DNA of 64,000 bases, taken from contig NZ_CP124543.1 in NCBI RefSeq assembly GCF_029953635.1, forward strand, positions 6,480,367 to 6,544,366. The letters run 5' to 3'. Shown here piece after piece: positions 38,294-47,348 of this stretch. Below the pieces are notes generated by a model. That model was not told the DNA's origin and ran no database searches. It saw only the letters and a program-made list of their open reading frames with translations. Position 1 is the stretch's first letter. Every line of letters begins with the position of its first letter. The stretch comes from Halotia branconii CENA392 (lineage in GTDB: Bacteria; Cyanobacteriota; Cyanobacteriia; Cyanobacteriales; Nostocaceae). The translations under genes and the position numbers were made by a program.

Positions 38294-38383
38294 CCAATTA
38301 CTATTATTTGTAATTTGTTGGTAACTTACAATTTCATTTCATCTTTAGCAATACTCAAACTTACAAAAAGCTTGGGTATTGCT

Positions 38384-39043
38384 TTATTTTAGGCGATCAG
38401 TGAAAACCGCTAGTTGAGCGGCGAAAGCACGCTTGAAGGCGGGTCGCGCTTCGCCACGGGCGACATAGGTAGAGAGATTCGGATAGTCGTCCAGCATACC
38501 CGATTCTTTCAACCTGAGCAGCACTGACACCATCATCAGGTCGCCTACGCTAAATGCGCCATCGAGCCAGTCGGCATCTCCAAGGTGACTGGAAAGTTCT
38601 AAGAGCCGATTACGGATGCGACCTTCGACGACACGCAGGCGCTGCTCGTACCAGACCTGATCACGCTCTAAGTACGTGACGATTTCCCGATCAACAATTG
38701 GCGGTTCCATCGTGTTGAGTGCGGCAAACATCCATGCGATCGCTCGCGCTCGACTATTCGCATCGTCTGGCAACAGCCCTGTATGGCGCTCCGCGATCTG
38801 GAACACGATTGCCCCCGACTCGAACAGGGCGAGATCACCTGACTCATAGGTTGGAATTTGCCCGAAAGGATGAAGCGCACGGTGCGCGGGTTGCTTCATC
38901 TGTTTGAACGAAACAAGACGAACGTTGTAAGGTTGGCCCACTTCTTCGAGCGCCCAGCGAACGCGCATGTCACGCGCCAGTCCCTTGCCCCCATCAGGCG
39001 ACCGTTCAAAGGCGGTAATGGTGGGTGTCATTGTCAGGGTCAT
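38384..39043 (-). CDS. Glutathione S-transferase family protein, probably foreign
   Basis: The 219-residue protein has a thioredoxin-like N-terminal domain (ALEEVGQPYNVRLVSFKQMK; HPFGQIPTYESGDLALFESG) and an all-helical C-terminal domain with WLDGAFSVGDLMMVSVL. GST enzymes conjugate glutathione to electrophiles. The gene is visibly richer in G+C than its neighbours (codons such as GCG, CGC and GTG are common), which suggests recent transfer from a proteobacterium. Confidence 0.85.
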   Translation of the reverse strand: MTLTMTPTITAFERSPDGGKGLARDMRVRWALEEVGQPYNVRLVSFKQMKQPAHRALHPFGQIPTYESGDLALFESGAIVFQIAERHTGLLPDDANSRARAIAWMFAALNTMEPPIVDREIVTYLERDQVWYEQRLRVVEGRIRNRLLELSSHLGDADWLDGAFSVGDLMMVSVLLRLKESGMLDDYPNLSTYVARGEARPAFKRAFAAQLAVFTDRLK

Positions 39044-39169
39044 GGTGATTTCTCCTTAGGGTGTGTGTTCTGTCCGGCAAGCAACTCTAGATATTAGCAT
39101 CAAAGCTGGCATTAAAAGCACCGGCGGAACTATCGCCAAAAGATAGATGTAACACTAAACTAATAATCG

Positions 39170-39717
39170 TAATCTTCAAGACACAGGAATATTGGAAGAG
39201 ATTAAACAAAAGGTTGAAGGGTGCATACACGTTACTGCTCCCATTCCTAAATCAAAGTTAGGAAAAATTACTTGGCAGTCGTTTGTAGCTAATCGCCTTC
39301 CCTGACTCAAACTCCATTTAGATATCCAAACGGCATTGCAACAAAGTTCATTGAATATACAAAAGCCAAGGAAGTTAACCGGATAAAAAATGATGATCAA
39401 AGACAGAAAGTTTTAGATAAGGCGATCGCAGAAAGTCTATCACTATCTAAAATTAGGATTTTAGTAGGAAATATTCTTCATTAGCAGTCAGAAAATAAGC
39501 TACCATCCCACAATCATGAACAAAAAGAAAAAGCTGACAAAATATACAAAGTACTGAAAAAAAGTAAAATCTGGAATGATGATAAAAAGCTTAAAAAATT
39601 AATAAGCTTTTTGCCCAAATCGAAGCACTTCTAGAAGAAGAGAAAAAAGTTGATACTTCTTTACAAGAAGGTAGTCTAGTCGAAGATAACGCTCTAGAAA
39701 AGGTACTTGATGGCTAA
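39170..39717 (+). pseudogene. ParB-like partition protein, decayed
   Basis: Pieces of a KorB/ParB-type protein can be read in several frames. One reads PKSKLGKITWQSFVANRLP before a TGA. A shifted frame gives LKLHLDIQTALQQSS. Another gives YTKAKEVNRIKNDDQRQKVL, then DKAIAESLSLSKIRILV before a TAG. Further fragments reach the TAA at 39715. At least one internal stop and two frameshifts make it non-functional. It points to a past plasmid or integrative element. Confidence 0.65.
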
Positions 39718-39747
39718 AAGTCAACTCCTATTACGCAAACGGTGAGT

Positions 39748-40464
39748 ATGATGGATGTGGATGAAATTCTCAAACGCTATGCTGCTGGAGAACGAAGCTT
39801 TCAGCGAGTAAATCTGCAAGAAGCAGAGTTGACGAATGCAAACCTCAGAGGTATAGATTTTAGTAATGCCGATTTACGTCAGACACGACTGGGTAAAACC
39901 AACTTCAACCAAGCATGTCTGCGGGAAACTAACTTGAGTGAAGCGATCCTCTGGGGAATAGACTTAAGTGAAGCAGACTTGTATTGCGCTATTCTTCGTG
40001 AAGCTGATTTGACAGGTGCAAAGCTGGTTCAGACCCGCCTAGACAAAGCCAACTTAATCAAAGCTAGTTTATGTGGTGCTAATTTTAATGGTGCAAATCT
40101 CTCTGGTTGCCTGCTATTTCAAGCAGACTTGCGTCCTAGTTCCGACCAGCGCACAGACCTAGGATATGCAGTTTTAACTAGGGCAGACTTGAGCTACGCT
40201 GACCTAAGAGCTGCTTGTATGCATCACGCCAACTTAGATGAAGCGAAGTTATGTCGGGCAGACCTGAGTCGAAGAATCCAGTGGGGAGATTTGGCGACGG
40301 ATCTTAGTGAAGCCAGTTTGCAAGGAGCAGACTTGAGCTATGCAGATCTTAATGGTGCTATTTTGCGAAAGGCTAATCTGCAAGGAGCAGATTTAACCGG
40401 AGCAATTGTCACTGACGTTGATTTCCAGGGAGCGATTATGCCTGATGGTACGGTTCATGATTGA
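39748..40464 (+). CDS. Pentapeptide-repeat protein
   Basis: The 239-residue product has about 30 A(D/N)LXX units from residue 28 onward. A short HD-like head (MDVDEILKRYAAGERSFQRV) matches the other pentapeptide proteins here. An ATG at 39748 is preferred over a GTG 6 bases upstream. The function is unknown. Pentapeptide proteins are unusually frequent in cyanobacteria. Confidence 0.82.
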   Translation: MMDVDEILKRYAAGERSFQRVNLQEAELTNANLRGIDFSNADLRQTRLGKTNFNQACLRETNLSEAILWGIDLSEADLYCAILREADLTGAKLVQTRLDKANLIKASLCGANFNGANLSGCLLFQADLRPSSDQRTDLGYAVLTRADLSYADLRAACMHHANLDEAKLCRADLSRRIQWGDLATDLSEASLQGADLSYADLNGAILRKANLQGADLTGAIVTDVDFQGAIMPDGTVHD

Positions 40465-40717
40465 AGTTGAGCGATCGCTCTAAACAATAACATGCAAGTG
40501 CGATCGCTGTCTTAATCACAACTATCTACTTACCTGGGTTAGCCTGATTAAAGTTAACTCTATCGAGCAAGGCACTACTAAAATTGGCTTTTTCCAGGAA
40601 TTTAAAAGAGTTAGTAGAAATTGAATCATCAGCCTATAAATTTTCGGTTAGATCCAAAAATCTGAAATTTCAAATTTATTTCTGGGAGTTTCCTGATCCT
40701 CAACTCTCTCAGGTGAT

Positions 40718-41341
40718 TTATACTAATTCCAGTCCACCTTGATAGCCAGTAATAATGCGGCTACCATCTTTAAGAATATGAACTTCTATTTGGTCGCTAG
40801 CCCAAGTAATCTGGTTTTGAAAAGCTGGGTTAAATACACGAACTTTTTGATTGCTGGAAGCAACTGGAGAATCAGGAGAATTAATTGCCAGAGATTGCAC
40901 AAAAGGCCCGTCAATCAAAATATCTAGTTGTTCTAACAATGCTTGCGAACCTGGCGGTGCAGATTTAGACTGTAGTTGTTCGAGAGTGAAGCCACTAAAA
41001 GATATTACGTTTAATCCGGCAGATCTTAGCTTACTCGCTAAATCCGCCAGTGCTGGTGCTTGCCAAAAAGGTTCGCCTCCAGAGAAAGTTACACCTGTGT
41101 TACGAGGGTTGCTGAGAATGTTTTCAACAAGGGTATCAACAGCAATTAATTGTTTAATCTCAAATGACCAAGAGTCAGGATTAAAGCAGCCAGGACATTC
41201 ACGCGCACAACCTTGTACCCAAATAACAGCACGACAGCCAGGGCCGTTAACTTCCGAGCAATCAACATAACCCATAATGTTGAGATAGCCAGAGGGAATT
41301 TCTCTAAGTGCTATTGATGGGTCAATCGGTTTAGTTTTCAT
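40718..41341 (-). CDS. Anaerobic ribonucleotide-reductase activase-like radical SAM protein
   Basis: The 207-residue protein has the radical-SAM motif CARECPGC (C-x3-C-x2-C, about residues 45-52) within IWVQGCARECPGCFNPDSWS, and VTFSGGEPFWQ after it. This is NrdG-like, the activase that forms the glycyl radical of class III ribonucleotide reductase. No NrdD lies in the window. It ends the putative acsF operon: 19 bases separate it from the upstream radical-SAM gene. Confidence 0.75.
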   Translation of the reverse strand: MKTKPIDPSIALREIPSGYLNIMGYVDCSEVNGPGCRAVIWVQGCARECPGCFNPDSWSFEIKQLIAVDTLVENILSNPRNTGVTFSGGEPFWQAPALADLASKLRSAGLNVISFSGFTLEQLQSKSAPPGSQALLEQLDILIDGPFVQSLAINSPDSPVASSNQKVRVFNPAFQNQITWASDQIEVHILKDGSRIITGYQGGLELV

Positions 41342-41360
41342 CTGTTTAGCTCCTTGTTAA

Positions 41361-42176
41361 CTATAGCGAAGTCTTTGGAGGGCAACGTACTGGAATTTTA
41401 GTGGCAGTGTGAATTTGTCTAGCTAGCGCGGATAGGACATCAGCACTGACACACCTGAGATTCTGACAAACATAACTGCTTGATTCTGTGATGTTATTAC
41501 CCCTAGCATCCAACTGACGAACCAAGACGCGGGGACGAGAAGGAGTGTTGAGTTGAATTTCGTCAAGCTTGAGACGTTCTAGCATTTGGATGTAATCTCT
41601 TACCATGTCTGATTTCCAAGGAGATAAAATCATGGTTTGAATGGCTAGAAACCCTTGATATTCTTGCCGAAATTGCTCGATTCCCGCGAGTATATCTGCT
41701 AAATCGATTTCCGCTACAGGTTGGTTAATTCGCTGGAGTTGATTTGCTGAGATAGCATCTAGTTTCACAACAACAATGTCTGCCAATTTCAAAGCACTAC
41801 GAACTGTGCGATCGCCTAGCAAGGTACTATTGGTCAAAACTATAGTTGGTAGTTTTGTGACTTTTTTAACAGCAGCGAGGATTTCTGCTAAATTCAGCGC
41901 TAAGGTCGGTTCGCCACTGCCACTGAGAGTAACTACATCTATATTTTCCCAGGCGATCGCTTGCAGTTCGTGAATGATTTGGGCTGTAGGTACAAAAATC
42001 TGCCTTTGACTTATCTGCTTTTGAATGTTCCCTAATTGGCAGTAAACACAGTTAAACGAGCAAGTAGATACCATACCAATAGGGTCAATACCAAGCGATC
42101 GCCCAAATCGCCAAGATTTCACAGGGCCATAAACAGAAGAAAACTGTGAGTTAGGCAGAGATTGTATTGCATTCAT
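41361..42176 (-). CDS. Radical SAM protein
   Basis: The 271-residue protein has CSFNCVYC (C-x3-C-x2-C, residues about 39-46) and a GSGEPTL loop, so it binds a 4Fe-4S cluster and SAM. Its C-terminus carries extra cysteines (YVCQNLRCVSADVL, RCPPKT). The substrate is unknown. It lies 25 bases after acsF and 19 before the NrdG-like gene, so all three are probably one transcript. Confidence 0.75.
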   Translation of the reverse strand: MNAIQSLPNSQFSSVYGPVKSWRFGRSLGIDPIGMVSTCSFNCVYCQLGNIQKQISQRQIFVPTAQIIHELQAIAWENIDVVTLSGSGEPTLALNLAEILAAVKKVTKLPTIVLTNSTLLGDRTVRSALKLADIVVVKLDAISANQLQRINQPVAEIDLADILAGIEQFRQEYQGFLAIQTMILSPWKSDMVRDYIQMLERLKLDEIQLNTPSRPRVLVRQLDARGNNITESSSYVCQNLRCVSADVLSALARQIHTATKIPVRCPPKTSL

Positions 42177-42201
42177 ATTTGTATCACTACTTGCTTAATA
42201 G

Positions 42202-43257
42202 CTAACGCACGGTTAAGCGCAAAGCTTCAGCATCAATGGGTTTGATGAGGTAAAGTAACAGCAGATTCCCAACAATTGCTGCAATCAAAGGTAGTTTACG
42301 AATCAGTTTCACTAGTTTTGACCCAGAACTGCGCTCAATCTCTGCAATTTTCAAGTTGTAATCCGCACAACGTTGCAGACGGGGGAAAAATTGAGGATGT
42401 TCGGTATTCAGCATCACAGGAAAAGCCCGTCCCGCAGTTTCATTAGTGTTGCGGACAACTTGACGATCAAATTCTGTGGCATCAAGTCCTAGCGATTTGT
42501 AAAAACCAGTCCGTTCGTGAACTGTCAGGGTGTGGGTAGCAAATACCGATAGTAAGAAAAAGCGACTCCACAGCCTAGCTTTCCAGTTGTTCCATAGTTG
42601 CGGTTGAGAACGTAAAAGTGCCTTGAATATATCTCCGTGACGGTTTTCATCCTGACACCAACTTTCAAATTTACGGAAGATGGGATAAAACTCGTTTTCT
42701 GGGTGCTGCTGTAAATGGCGATAGATAATGATGTAGCGCCAGTAGCCGATTTTTTCCGATAGGTAGACTGTATAAATCACCCACTCTATAGGGAAAAACG
42801 TATAAGTGCGGGTTTTAGTAATATCTCCTAAGTCGAGAGAAACTTTAAAGTCGCCCATTGCTTTATTAAGAAATCCGGCGTGGCGGGCTTCATCACGCGC
42901 CATCAACTGAAATATTTCCGCTAACAGTGGACTGCGATTTTTTAATTTGCGAGATAATTCCTTGAATAGCAAGAAACCGGAAAACTCAGAAATGCAAGAG
43001 CGTTCCAAATACTCAATAAACGCCTGCCTGGCTTCACCATCAATGTGTTCCCAAGATTGGGCAAACGCTTCATCGCGAACAAAATGGTGGCGGTTGTAAT
43101 CTGTCCGCATTTCTGCCAACATCGCCTGCAATTCTGTGTCCTGGGCAGATAAATCAAGATTGGCTGCGGTTTCAAAATCTGTGGTGTAAAACCGGGGGGT
43201 GAGTACAGTTTCTTGACTGGGGGTTTTAATTCCTGGCTTGGATAGGGTATTGACCAT
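42202..43257 (-). CDS. acsF: Mg-protoporphyrin IX monomethyl ester oxidative cyclase
   Basis: The 351-residue protein is AcsF (ChlA/CycI). Di-iron ligand motifs are visible in LMARDEARHAGF and SWCQDENRHGDIF. It makes the isocyclic ring of chlorophyll with O2. Cyanobacteria often carry a second, low-oxygen isoform (ChlAII), and the position with heme oxygenase and hemN remnants fits that. The start (ATG, 43257) is 28 bases from a palindromic operator (43286-43303). The gene heads a three-gene operon with two radical SAM genes. Confidence 0.9.
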   Translation of the reverse strand: MVNTLSKPGIKTPSQETVLTPRFYTTDFETAANLDLSAQDTELQAMLAEMRTDYNRHHFVRDEAFAQSWEHIDGEARQAFIEYLERSCISEFSGFLLFKELSRKLKNRSPLLAEIFQLMARDEARHAGFLNKAMGDFKVSLDLGDITKTRTYTFFPIEWVIYTVYLSEKIGYWRYIIIYRHLQQHPENEFYPIFRKFESWCQDENRHGDIFKALLRSQPQLWNNWKARLWSRFFLLSVFATHTLTVHERTGFYKSLGLDATEFDRQVVRNTNETAGRAFPVMLNTEHPQFFPRLQRCADYNLKIAEIERSSGSKLVKLIRKLPLIAAIVGNLLLLYLIKPIDAEALRLTVR

Positions 43258-43285
43258 GAGTAATGCAATAATCCACTAAAATCTA

Positions 43286-43303
43286 TATAACTATAAAGTT
43301 ATA
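43286..43303. promoter_or_regulatory. Palindromic operator, acsF side
   Basis: TATAACTATAAAGTTATA: perfect 7-bp arms about a 4-base centre, 17 of 18 matches to the consensus TATAACTATATAGTTATA. It lies 28 bases from the acsF start. Confidence 0.75.
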
Positions 43304-43427
43304 CTATTTAGGATTCTTTGGCTATACCTGTTTACAATCCTTCAGTAAAGTCGGAAAGCCTTTGATAGCCAGAGCTTAGATAGTTTAGTTTGTTAAGTTT
43401 TGAAACTATTTTAAAGTTAAAAAACCA

Positions 43428-43445
43428 TATAACTATAGAGTGATT
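43428..43445. promoter_or_regulatory. Palindromic operator, hemF side
   Basis: TATAACTATAGAGTGATT, 15 of 18 matches to the consensus. The left half is perfect and the right half degenerate. It lies 44 bases before the hemF ATG. Confidence 0.6.
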
Positions 43446-43489
43446 AAACAGTAGCAATTACCCTTACTCAAAGTTTTAGAGGTTTTAAA

Positions 43490-44527
43490 ATGGGTCGTCA
43501 TTTGGATAATTCATTGCTAGCATCACCTACCAACACAATACCCAAGGATTCACGGCAACGAGTGCAGCAATTCATGCAGAAGTTACAGGATGAAATTTGC
43601 AGCGCGCTGGAAGAACTTGATGGAGAAGCAAGGTTTCGGCAAGATAATTGGCAGCGATCGCAAGGTGGTGAAGGACGCACCCGTGTAATTCGAGACGGGC
43701 GGGTGTTTGAACAGGGTGGCGTGAACTTTTCCGCAGTTTGGGGTGATACTTTGCCTGCTGCGATTTTGAGTCAACGCCCAGAAGCAGCCGGACATGATTT
43801 TTTTGCGACTGGCACTTCATTGGTGCTGCATCCGCGCAATCCTTATGTGCCAACGGTACACCTTAACTACCGCTACTTTGAGGCTGGCCCGATTTGGTGG
43901 TTTGGTGGCGGGGCTGATTTAACGCCTTACTATCCCTTTGCAGAAGATGCCGTTCACTTTCACGAAACTCTAAAACGTGCTTGTGATACTTATCATCCAG
44001 AGTATTATCCAGTCTTTAAACGCTGGTGTGATGAATATTTTTACCTGCGGCATCGCCAGGAGCAACGAGGCATTGGCGGCATATTTTTTGACTATCAGGA
44101 TGCCAGTGGAAAACTGTATGTCGGTTCCCACACAGATAGTCCGGCAGCACTCTACAGTCAACAAGTAGGAACAGTATCTCGTGACTGGAAAGATATTTTT
44201 AGCTTTGTGCATCAGTGCGGTCTAGCATTTTTACCTGCTTATGTACCAATTGTGGAACGACGGCAGGAAATGGAGTATGGCGGTCGCCAGCGCCATTTTC
44301 AACTATACCGTCGGGGTCGTTACGCAGAGTTTAATCTGGTGTACGACAGAGGAACAGTTTTCGGTCTGCAAACTCAGGGAAGGGCGGAATCTATTCTGAT
44401 GTCTTTACCACCTCTAGTACGCTGGGAATATTGCTACGAGCCAGAACCAGGAACACCCGAAGCACAACTTACTGAAATATTTCTCCAGCCTCACGATTGG
44501 ACGAATAAGACTTTTGTCCAAAAATAA
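43490..44527 (+). CDS. hemF: Oxygen-dependent coproporphyrinogen III oxidase
   Basis: The 345-residue protein shows the HemF signatures: GGVNFSAVWGDTLP, VPTVHLNYRYFE, WWFGGGADLTPYYP, and EFNLVYDRGTVFGLQTQGRAESILMS in two parts. It decarboxylates coproporphyrinogen III using O2. The gene is divergent from acsF and preceded by an operator. A heme oxygenase reading frame and a hemN remnant follow it. Its place in a low-oxygen set is odd, since HemF needs O2; a second copy may live elsewhere. Confidence 0.95.
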   Translation: MGRHLDNSLLASPTNTIPKDSRQRVQQFMQKLQDEICSALEELDGEARFRQDNWQRSQGGEGRTRVIRDGRVFEQGGVNFSAVWGDTLPAAILSQRPEAAGHDFFATGTSLVLHPRNPYVPTVHLNYRYFEAGPIWWFGGGADLTPYYPFAEDAVHFHETLKRACDTYHPEYYPVFKRWCDEYFYLRHRQEQRGIGGIFFDYQDASGKLYVGSHTDSPAALYSQQVGTVSRDWKDIFSFVHQCGLAFLPAYVPIVERRQEMEYGGRQRHFQLYRRGRYAEFNLVYDRGTVFGLQTQGRAESILMSLPPLVRWEYCYEPEPGTPEAQLTEIFLQPHDWTNKTFVQK

Positions 44528-44660
44528 GTAGAAGGCAGAAGGTGAGTCAGCGCGGTCTTGGGGAGCCAGTCCGCCCTTGCGGTTTCCCGACTTGAAGGAA
44601 CTGGCGTGGTTTCCCCCATGAGCGACTGCGAACCCGAAGGGCAGAAGGCAGAAGGGAAAA
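44528..44660. repeat. GC-rich dispersed repeat between hemF and heme oxygenase
   Basis: Contains GCGGTTTCCCGACTTGAAGG, close to GGGGTTTCCCGACTTGAGGC at 21600-21625, and AGAAGGCAGAAGG units. It separates hemF from the heme-oxygenase frame. Confidence 0.6.
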
Positions 44661-44721
44661 GCCAGTTTCTTAGAATTATGTCCGTCTACTTAACAACATT
44701 CTTTACCATAAGGGTTTCACA

Positions 44722-45483
44722 ATGAGCAGTCATTTAGATGTTCGCTTACGAGAAGGCACTAAGCATTCGCACACAATGGCGGAAAATACCGCTTTTATGA
44801 AATGTTTTCTTAAAGGTGTCGTGGAAAAGAGCTTTTTTCGTAAGCTGTTGGCGGATCTTTACTTTGTCTACAGCGCTTTAGAAGAACAACTAGAGTGGTA
44901 TCAACATCATCCTATCATGGGAATGATGTACTTTCCCGAACTGCATCGCAAGGCAAATTTAGAGAAAGATTTAGCCTATTATTACGGCGAAAACTGGCGA
45001 TCGCAGATTGTTCCTTCTCCAGTAGGTAAAGTATATGTTGCTCGCATTTATGAGGTTGGCAACACACAACCAGAGTTGTTAATTGCTCATGCCTATACTC
45101 GCTATATGGGAGATTTATAAGGTGGGCAAGCATTGAGAAAGATTGCGCGATCAGCAATGGATTTACCACCAGATCGTGGTACTGCGATGCTTGAATTTGA
45201 ACAGATTACTACCCCTGAAGCTAGGCGGGAATTTAAACAGCAGTATCGTCAAGCATTGAATTTTCTTCCTCTAGATGAGGCAATGATTCAGAAGATTGTG
45301 GATGAGGCAAACTACGCCTTTAAACTGAATCGAGATGTTGTTCATGAGTTAGAAGCAGATGTAAAAGCAGTAATTGGCGAGCATGTCTTCGATTTGATTA
45401 CTCGTCAAGAGCAAGCTGGTAGTACAGAATATACTTCTAGTAATTCTGCGGTAGAGACAATGGTAGTGGATTACAGCATTTAG
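44722..45483 (+). pseudogene. ho2: Heme oxygenase with an in-frame stop
   Basis: Codons 1-132 encode the N-terminal half (GTKHSHTMAENTAFMKCFLK; YFPELHRKANLEKDLAYYYG; HAYTRYMGDL). A TAA at 45118-45120 replaces the Ser codon of the family motif GDLSGGQ, and the same frame continues GGQALRKIARSAMDLPPDRG to a normal end at 45483 (full reading 253 residues). Heme oxygenase opens heme to biliverdin for phycobilin pigments. One substitution (TCA to TAA) explains the break. The symbol is by family and context. Confidence 0.8.
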
Positions 45484-45519
45484 TGGGTATTTAAACCAAA
45501 TTCTTGTTCCTACCCGGCG

Positions 45520-46230
45520 GTAACGTTAAGAGCGAACGGTTCAAAGATTAATTGCAGAGGTTTACCTGGAATATCTCACTCGCAATATTCAGCAAGTAGG
45601 AACTTTAATCGATTGCGTAGCTTGCCGCCGTAGGATCATTTCGCTAAACCAAACGATGAATTAGCGATCGCTCAACAAAACGGGCAACTGCATCGCAACT
45701 TTCAAGGATACACTACTAAACCGGAGTCCGATTTATTTGGGTTTGGCATGACTTCAATTAGTATGCTGCATGATGTTTATGTGCAGAATCATAAAAGTTT
45801 GAAAAGTTATTATCAGGCGATTGATAATGATGAACTGCCAATTGAAAGAGGAGTCAAACTCAATCGCGATGACATTATTCGCCGTGCAGTCATTATGGAG
45901 TTGATGTGTCAATTTCAACTTTCACAAAATGACATTGAAGAAAAATATCATTTGAGCTTTGATTGTGATTTTACAGAGTATTTTGCCCAAGAACAATCTC
46001 AACTGCGATGGCTAGAAGCAGATGGCTTGATTAGAATTTCTCCCGATCTAATCGAAGTCACGCCCGCTGGACGATTACTCATCCGTAACATCACTGCTGT
46101 ATTTGATACCTACCTTAGCGATCGCGCAATGGCTGATACCAATTCACAATTCGCAAGTCGCAATTCGCAATTAAAAAACTTAGATACAGTAACCCTTTCA
46201 GGGTTTACATCTGTATCAGATTTTTCGTGA
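45520..46230 (+). pseudogene. hemN: Oxygen-independent coproporphyrinogen oxidase remnant
   Basis: From 45634 the frame reads DHFAKPNDELAIAQQNGQLH, then a stretch ending KPESDLFGFGMTSISML, matching the middle of HemN, and continues as its C-terminal third (LMCQFQLSQNDIEEKYHLSF, LIEVTPAGRLLIRNITAVFD). A TAG precedes it directly, and the N-terminal part with the radical-SAM cysteines is missing or scrambled. The tail (from about 46130) has been replaced by a CGCAATTCGCAA repeat. It is therefore inactive as drawn. Confidence 0.75.
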
Positions 46231-46298
46231 AATGGTATGAGTTTTCTCAAGCTATTTGAGCAATTTCTTTAGAATTTTTTGTGGTTGAGGAAGTATTT

Positions 46299-47162
46299 GT
46301 GACATTCAATTTATCCTACACTTTACCGGAGAATCCCCGTCCTCTGCGTCTTAATTGGTCAGCTGTAGCATTTTTCGGTACTATTCATGCACTGGCATTA
46401 CTATCTCCTTGGTTTTTCTCTTGGGCTGCATTGGGTGTGACTCTATTTCTTCATTGGCTGTTTGGCAGCATTGGAGTTTGTTTAGGCTATCATCGGTTGC
46501 TGAGTCATCGCAGCTTTCGAGTACCCCGATGGTTAGAGTATGCGATCGCTATTTTAGGTGCTTTATCGATACAAGGGGGGCCTATTTTCTGGGTTGCTGG
46601 ACATCGTTTGCATCATGCTTACACCGAAGACGAAGAGAAAGATCCCTACTCTGCCCGCAAAGGTTTTTGGTGGAGTCATATGCTGTGGATTTTTTATCCC
46701 CGTCCAGAATTCTTTGATTATGAATATTATCAGCGATTTGCTCCCGATTTGGTACGAGATCCTTTTTACCGTTGGCTCAATCGTTACTTTATAATGCTGC
46801 AATTTCCACTTACATTATTACTTTACGCACTGGGGGGTTGGTCATTCGTTATCTATGGTGTGTTTTTAAGATCTGTGATTCTCTGGCATACGACTTGGTT
46901 TATCAACTCAGTCACTCATATGTGGGGATACCGCAGCTTTGTTAGCAATGATAATTCTCGTAATCTCTGGTGGGCAGCTATTCTCACTTACGGCGAGGGG
47001 TGGCACAATAATCACCATGCTTATCCTCACGTAGCCAAATGTGGTTGGCGTTGGTGGGAAATTGATATTACTTGGTGGGTAATTAGATTTTTGAAAATAC
47101 TCGGTTTGGCAAAAGATGTGAATCTGCCACCTACTCAGGCAATGAAAGCTAGAAATTTGTAG
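46299..47162 (+). CDS. desC: Acyl-lipid delta-9 desaturase (DesC-type)
   Basis: The 287-residue protein has the three histidine boxes of membrane acyl-lipid desaturases: HRLLSH, HRLHH and HNNHH, with four membrane segments. It inserts a double bond into lipid-bound acyl chains using O2 and ferredoxin. I used the GTG at 46299 because GAGG lies 8 bases upstream. It follows the hemN remnant in the hemF direction and may be read from the same promoter. Confidence 0.88.
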   Translation: MTFNLSYTLPENPRPLRLNWSAVAFFGTIHALALLSPWFFSWAALGVTLFLHWLFGSIGVCLGYHRLLSHRSFRVPRWLEYAIAILGALSIQGGPIFWVAGHRLHHAYTEDEEKDPYSARKGFWWSHMLWIFYPRPEFFDYEYYQRFAPDLVRDPFYRWLNRYFIMLQFPLTLLLYALGGWSFVIYGVFLRSVILWHTTWFINSVTHMWGYRSFVSNDNSRNLWWAAILTYGEGWHNNHHAYPHVAKCGWRWWEIDITWWVIRFLKILGLAKDVNLPPTQAMKARNL

Positions 47163-47304
47163 ATTTTGTGGTAACTAGGGGGTATAAGAGTGAAAGTTGT
47201 TTTGCCAGATTTACCCCTTTCCTCAACCATTAACTATTGCAACTGAACAAGCGAACCCAAAGCATCACCCCAGGCAGCAAAAACTGCAATAGATTTAGAT
47301 AAAC

Positions 47305-47322
47305 TATAACTATATAGTAATA
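47305..47322. promoter_or_regulatory. Palindromic operator, arsR
   Basis: TATAACTATATAGTAATA, 17 of 18 matches to the consensus. It overlaps a TAATAT -10-like box at 47318-47323 (TTTAGA at 47294 is a possible -35, 18-base spacer) and lies 26 bases from the arsR ATG. Autoregulation is therefore expected. Confidence 0.75.
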
Positions 47323-47348
47323 TAAGATAAATAATAAATTGAATTTTT

